A DNA stretch of 10,480 bases, from positions 1-10,480 of the forward strand of contig BNTW01000096.1 of assembly GCA_025996895.1 (NCBI GenBank), in the 5' to 3' direction. This document shows positions 7,348 to 10,480 of this stretch, in pieces. Each line of letters opens with the position of its first letter. Position 1 is the first letter of the stretch. Origin of the DNA: Bacteroidia bacterium. GTDB taxonomy: Bacteria > Bacteroidota > Bacteroidia > Bacteroidales > Azobacteroidaceae. Below the pieces are notes generated by a model. It was not told the origin of the DNA. It did no database searches and saw only the letters and a program-made list of their open reading frames with translations. A program made the position numbers and the translations under genes.

Positions 7348-9267
7348 ATACGGATAATATCCATTTTCGATAAGCGATATAAAGCCCAATAAGGCACCCC
7401 AATGGTAAAATTTATCAGTCATCGAATAATCATCGCCAACACCGGTCGTTGCATTATAATTTTCAAATACCTGACCATGTTCCAACCAACTTTTCAATAG
7501 CAGTTTTTCCGATTTTTCTACAAAACTAATTCTTGCTTCGGGCAAATCGTAATTGCGCAGTCCCAGATAAACCAGGAAATTCAGAGGTGCCCAGATGCGT
7601 CCCCTCCAATAGAAATTATCTTTAAATGCCGGATCGTTGTGAGGCGTGGTAGGAATTATCCATTCGCCCCAAAATTCTTCCGGATTCAGCAAATGTTCCG
7701 AAATCATCCGCTGTGCTTGTTTTTGCGTAGGAACTTTAGCCAACAGTGGATAAAAACAAGTAGGTGATGTGCGTGGGTCTAATTGCTTGGTATCGGTATG
7801 AAGATTGTAGTAAAATCCCTTTTGGTCGTCCCAAAGTTTGCTCATGTTTTTACGGTATTTGTCGGCACGTTTTTTCAATTCGTCGGCATCGCGCGATTGT
7901 CCAAGCTCTTCGGCAATCTTTGCCATATAATCGCAATCGGCAATGTATAAACTCGATAAACCAACATCGTTCAATCGCATTACAAATTTTACACTGTCAT
8001 ACAACACATTGTCGTACATGTGCGTATTGTCTAATCCCGACTCAAAGGTTGCGCCTTTGATATTGTTGTATGCGTCGGTGATGCCTTCTCTTGCTCTATC
8101 GTGGGGCGTACTTCCCCAGCAAAGCAGTCCGTCAACTTGCCGGACATTATCCCACCACCGGTTCCATTTCAACAAATCTTCGTAAAGCAATTCGAGAAAC
8201 CATTTCTCCTTATAGCGTTGATACACATTCCACACTGAAATTGCACCAACCGGTGGTTGGGAACGGTCGAACGCCATATTGTTGTATGCTATGTAAACGT
8301 TGGGAACAAAGCCACCGGTATAGCGCGCCGCTTTTGTCAATTCTACGGCATTGGCATAAGCCAGTTCTTTATTGTCGATAGAGAACATGGCAGAAACAAA
8401 ATAGGTATCCCATTCAAACAACATAAAGCCGCCCATCGGCGAATTGCCGTTAAGTCCTGCATTCCACAACCGGCTTACCGGCGTAACCACATTGCGAATG
8501 GTCGGGTCATAGATACTGTTCCATGCCATAACGGTTTGCATGGCATTATACAATTCATAGAACTTCCCGTATTTTTGTTTGTTGGTTTGAATAAACTCGT
8601 CGGCATGAGATTGAATCAATTGTTTGGCTTCTTCCATCGTCCTGTCTGTTCCGCAACACACAAGTACCGGTTCATCGGCAGACATGTAAATTTCGTCATT
8701 TACGGTTTTAATGTTCTTTCCTTTTACTGTGCCTGAAACAACATCGCCGTTTTCAGCCGTAATCGTAAACGAACTGCCATCCACAGTTATTTTGTTGGAA
8801 AGTTGCCAGATGTTTTTCGGTTTTACAATCAGATTGCCACCCCGATTATTCCCGCTCAAAGGAGTGATCAGGATTACATTATCGGAGCCTTCGGCGGCGC
8901 TTTGCACCCGAAGTTTTAATCCCCTCCATTCTAACGAAATATCGGTGTAACAGCCATCATAAGTGTGAGTGCCGGGGCGCATCATGGGCATATTTTCGGC
9001 ACGTTCGCCAATTTGAAACCTGTCCATACGATTATTTTTCGCATCCGTCAAGTTTAAATCGACGGTTATAGCGCTTGGTAGAAAAACATGCGTAAGAGTG
9101 CTGTGCATATCCCATGTGTTCCAACCGGATGCGAATTTTTGTTGTATCCGGTTGTAGTTTTCCTCTGCACTTTGCCTGTCAATCGGTGCATTGGTGCGTT
9201 GTGATAGACTGCATTGAGCAAACAGTGCAACAGTCAATGATAGAAAAATAACATTTTTTTTGTTCAT
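7342..9267 (-). CDS. GH63/GH37-like (alpha/alpha)6-barrel glycoside hydrolase
   Basis: This is a 641-residue exported protein. The N-terminus is hydrophobic with Cys19 after LFAQ; a lipoprotein is plausible, although Gln before the Cys is unusual. Residues about 40-205 are beta-rich, like the N-terminal domain of GH63-type enzymes. Residues about 235-640 form an (alpha/alpha)6 barrel with family-like motifs: FEWDTYF (284-290), ESGLDNT (409-415, Asp413 as candidate general acid), YWRGRIWAP (553-561) and FENYN (601-605, Glu602 as candidate general base). The pair resembles the Asp/Glu of GH63 enzymes such as E. coli YgjK and of mannosylglycerate hydrolases; GH37 trehalases share the fold. Known members are inverting alpha-glycosidases acting on glucosyl or mannosyl ends, so an alpha-linkage in the target polymer is inferred. 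The actual substrate cannot be read. It follows the DUF4832-type gene by 33 bases and precedes the PL8-GH88 gene by 17, with copies of the same leader repeat on both sides. Sampled GC is about 41%. Confidence 0.85.
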   Translation of the reverse strand: MNKKNVIFLSLTVALFAQCSLSQRTNAPIDRQSAEENYNRIQQKFASGWNTWDMHSTLTHVFLPSAITVDLNLTDAKNNRMDRFQIGERAENMPMMRPGTHTYDGCYTDISLEWRGLKLRVQSAAEGSDNVILITPLSGNNRGGNLIVKPKNIWQLSNKITVDGSSFTITAENGDVVSGTVKGKNIKTVNDEIYMSADEPVLVCCGTDRTMEEAKQLIQSHADEFIQTNKQKYGKFYELYNAMQTVMAWNSIYDPTIRNVVTPVSRLWNAGLNGNSPMGGFMLFEWDTYFVSAMFSIDNKELAYANAVELTKAARYTGGFVPNVYIAYNNMAFDRSQPPVGAISVWNVYQRYKEKWFLELLYEDLLKWNRWWDNVRQVDGLLCWGSTPHDRAREGITDAYNNIKGATFESGLDNTHMYDNVLYDSVKFVMRLNDVGLSSLYIADCDYMAKIAEELGQSRDADELKKRADKYRKNMSKLWDDQKGFYYNLHTDTKQLDPRTSPTCFYPLLAKVPTQKQAQRMISEHLLNPEEFWGEWIIPTTPHNDPAFKDNFYWRGRIWAPLNFLVYLGLRNYDLPEARISFVEKSEKLLLKSWLEHGQVFENYNATTGVGDDYSMTDKFYHWGALLGFISLIENGYYPYE

Positions 9268-9273
9268 TGTTTA

Positions 9274-9294
9274 TTTATTTAATTTTGTTTATTC
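9274..9294 (-). repeat. 21-bp leader repeat, copy upstream of the GH63-like gene
   Basis: On the minus strand this reads G followed by AATAAACAAAATTAAATAAA, and it recurs exactly at 7327-7347. Here it is followed by one extra TAAA unit, then CAATG with the start codon. A TGGAATAAA 9-mer also occurs twice, at 9288-9296 and at 9300-9308, the second including the stop codon of the upstream gene. The element lies in the untranslated gap, so it is part of the ribosome-loading region of the GH63-like gene. No Shine-Dalgarno is present, as usual for Bacteroidota. Confidence 0.85.
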
Positions 9295-9300
9295 CATTTT

Positions 9301-10480
9301 TTATTCCACTCTTGCTTGCGCCAACACCGTCCATCCGTTCACGACCGGTTTATCCTTTATCGCCAATTTGATGCCGGGTGTATTATCTTTTGTCTTGTCG
9401 ATAATAGCAACCGCCCATTGATAGACGCCTGCCGGCACTCCGTTGGTATTTATGGTAAACTGATACGGATAGCTCTGTCCTTTGAGCCATAGAGAAGGTT
9501 CGGCCGCTGCGTCCACCCATATTTTCACGGCTTCTCCTGCCTGATTGAGTAAGGCGAAAGCGGTTTGATATTTGTAATTCCAATTGGGCATATTGTTTGG
9601 GAGATAGCCGTTGCCGGTATTGTTCCATTCGTGTTTAATGGTGAAATTATTACCGGGGATCAGTTGTGTTGGAAGCGTAATTTCCGAAGGATAAAAGCGG
9701 TATCCGCCTTTAACCGTGAAACTGTCCACCAAATTAGGGGCAGCCGTCAGCCAACTGTTGGCCCTCGTATCCCTCAAGTCCAAGGTGTTGAAATGAGCGT
9801 TATAGGCATCATTATAGAGTCGATTGTAATAGATGTTCCATGTGGCTGAGCCGGAGGGCGGATTCGGGTCATATCCGGGCCAGGCATACCCTTCGCCGAA
9901 AAGGGGCAGGTTGCCGTACATTTCATTGGCATACCCTTTTTCCGTATTGTTGAAATAATCGCTGCCCAAACCATCGCGCCGCGCACCGAAACCTTTCTTG
10001 TCGAAAACCATTTCTTTCTCGGTAGCGTATCCGAATTCCTGATTGAAAGACATCACGGGAATCACTTTTTTGAAGTTGTCGGCGTACATGTCGGTGTACC
10101 AGTCCAACACGGATTTGCGGTTTGCCAAACTTGGGTTTTTCCACGTAGTGCCCCAGCCTTCGCCACCGCCTTTTCCAAGATTATAGCCATCCACATAATC
10201 GACTCTGTCGGGGTCGTCGTATTCGGCGGCAAAAGCTTCCACAAATTTGGTGATTTTTTCCTTGAATACAGGATCGTCGGGGTAAGGCGTCCAGCGTTCG
10301 GGATCTTTGAAATACCATATTACCAAGCCATCGGGGATATAGTAACCCTCGCAGCCGGCTTCCCGCACATAATTGGGTGTAGCTTGCATGTAAATGTCGT
10401 AGCCATCGGAGAAAATACGAAAGGCGAGCTTCAATCCCCTGTCTAATGCACCCTGAATAAGTTTTTTATAATTTTCATTG
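9301..10480 (-). CDS. Putative TIM-barrel glycoside hydrolase with DUF4832-like C-terminal domain (5' end outside window)
   Basis: The frame is open from the right edge to TAA at 9301-9303, giving 392 visible residues. The 15 codons before an internal TTG at 10434 are also open and continue the protein sense (NENYKKLIQGALDRGLKL), so the true start lies outside the window. Visible residues about 1-250 look like the end of a TIM barrel: RGLKLAFRIFSDG, a VDGYNLGKGGGEGWG loop (Glu107 of the visible part, possible acid/base), VIPVMSFNQEFG, and PLFGEGYAWPGYD (Glu196, possible nucleophile). The last ~135 residues are a beta-sandwich ending in DNTPGIKLAIKDK and NGWTVLAQARV, which resembles the DUF4832 end found behind glycosidase-like barrels in Bacteroidota loci. 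Family and activity are uncertain; recognition is from general sequence feel, not an exact motif. It is the first visible gene of the operon; the next starts 33 bases downstream. It has no membrane segment in the visible part. Confidence 0.7.
   Translation of the reverse strand, partial: NENYKKLIQGALDRGLKLAFRIFSDGYDIYMQATPNYVREAGCEGYYIPDGLVIWYFKDPERWTPYPDDPVFKEKITKFVEAFAAEYDDPDRVDYVDGYNLGKGGGEGWGTTWKNPSLANRKSVLDWYTDMYADNFKKVIPVMSFNQEFGYATEKEMVFDKKGFGARRDGLGSDYFNNTEKGYANEMYGNLPLFGEGYAWPGYDPNPPSGSATWNIYYNRLYNDAYNAHFNTLDLRDTRANSWLTAAPNLVDSFTVKGGYRFYPSEITLPTQLIPGNNFTIKHEWNNTGNGYLPNNMPNWNYKYQTAFALLNQAGEAVKIWVDAAAEPSLWLKGQSYPYQFTINTNGVPAGVYQWAVAIIDKTKDNTPGIKLAIKDKPVVNGWTVLAQARVE

Noticed and set aside
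9301..10434. TTG at 10434 as the start of the DUF4832-type gene
   Set aside because: The frame stays open to the window edge and the upstream residues (ALDRG before LKLAFR) continue a barrel helix-strand unit; no signal peptide follows the TTG, so it is internal.
1..10480. tRNA, rRNA, CRISPR array, insertion sequence or riboswitch
   Set aside because: Nearly every base is in one of five coding frames and the gaps are 17-51 bases of AT-rich sequence; no cloverleaf, spaced repeats, transposase or inverted terminal repeats were seen.

Overview
The window looks like part of a polysaccharide utilization locus (PUL) from a Bacteroidota bacterium, probably a gut-type Bacteroidales. All five genes lie on the minus strand, 17-51 bases apart. 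Every complete N-terminus has an export signal. The start regions are AT-rich (three of four read TAAATAAACA-ATG) with no Shine-Dalgarno sequence, as is typical of this phylum. No genus can be named from the window. No SusC/SusD pair, regulator, sulfatase, RNA gene, CRISPR array or transposase is visible.

In transcription order (high to low coordinates) the operon reads as follows. (1) The C-terminal 392 residues of a putative TIM-barrel glycosidase with a DUF4832-like end (9301 to the right edge). (2) A 641-residue GH63/GH37-like (alpha/alpha)6 glycosidase (7342-9267). (3) A 1131-residue protein in which a PL8-type polysaccharide lyase is joined to a GH88 unsaturated glucuronyl hydrolase (3929-7324). 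(4) A 1025-residue GH2 enzyme with a long C-terminal extension (832-3909). (5) The first 260 residues of a second, closely related GH2 protein, cut by the left edge (1-780). The gaps are too short for independent terminators and none is seen, so one transcript is likely.

The genes suggest depolymerisation of an acidic, uronic-acid-containing heteropolysaccharide. The PL8 domain would cleave at a uronic acid and leave a 4,5-unsaturated sugar, which the fused GH88 domain would remove. The two GH2 enzymes (beta-galactosidase/beta-glucuronidase type), the GH63-like enzyme (usually alpha-specific) and the DUF4832-type protein would trim other linkages. This enzyme set does not clearly match classical glycosaminoglycan, ulvan or xanthan loci, so the substrate is left open.

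The main points of interest are the lyase-hydrolase fusion and its unusual PL8 active-site segment. Others are the tandem GH2 paralogs with different predicted membrane targeting, a 21-bp direct repeat that brackets the GH63-like gene, and a drop in GC over the two middle genes.
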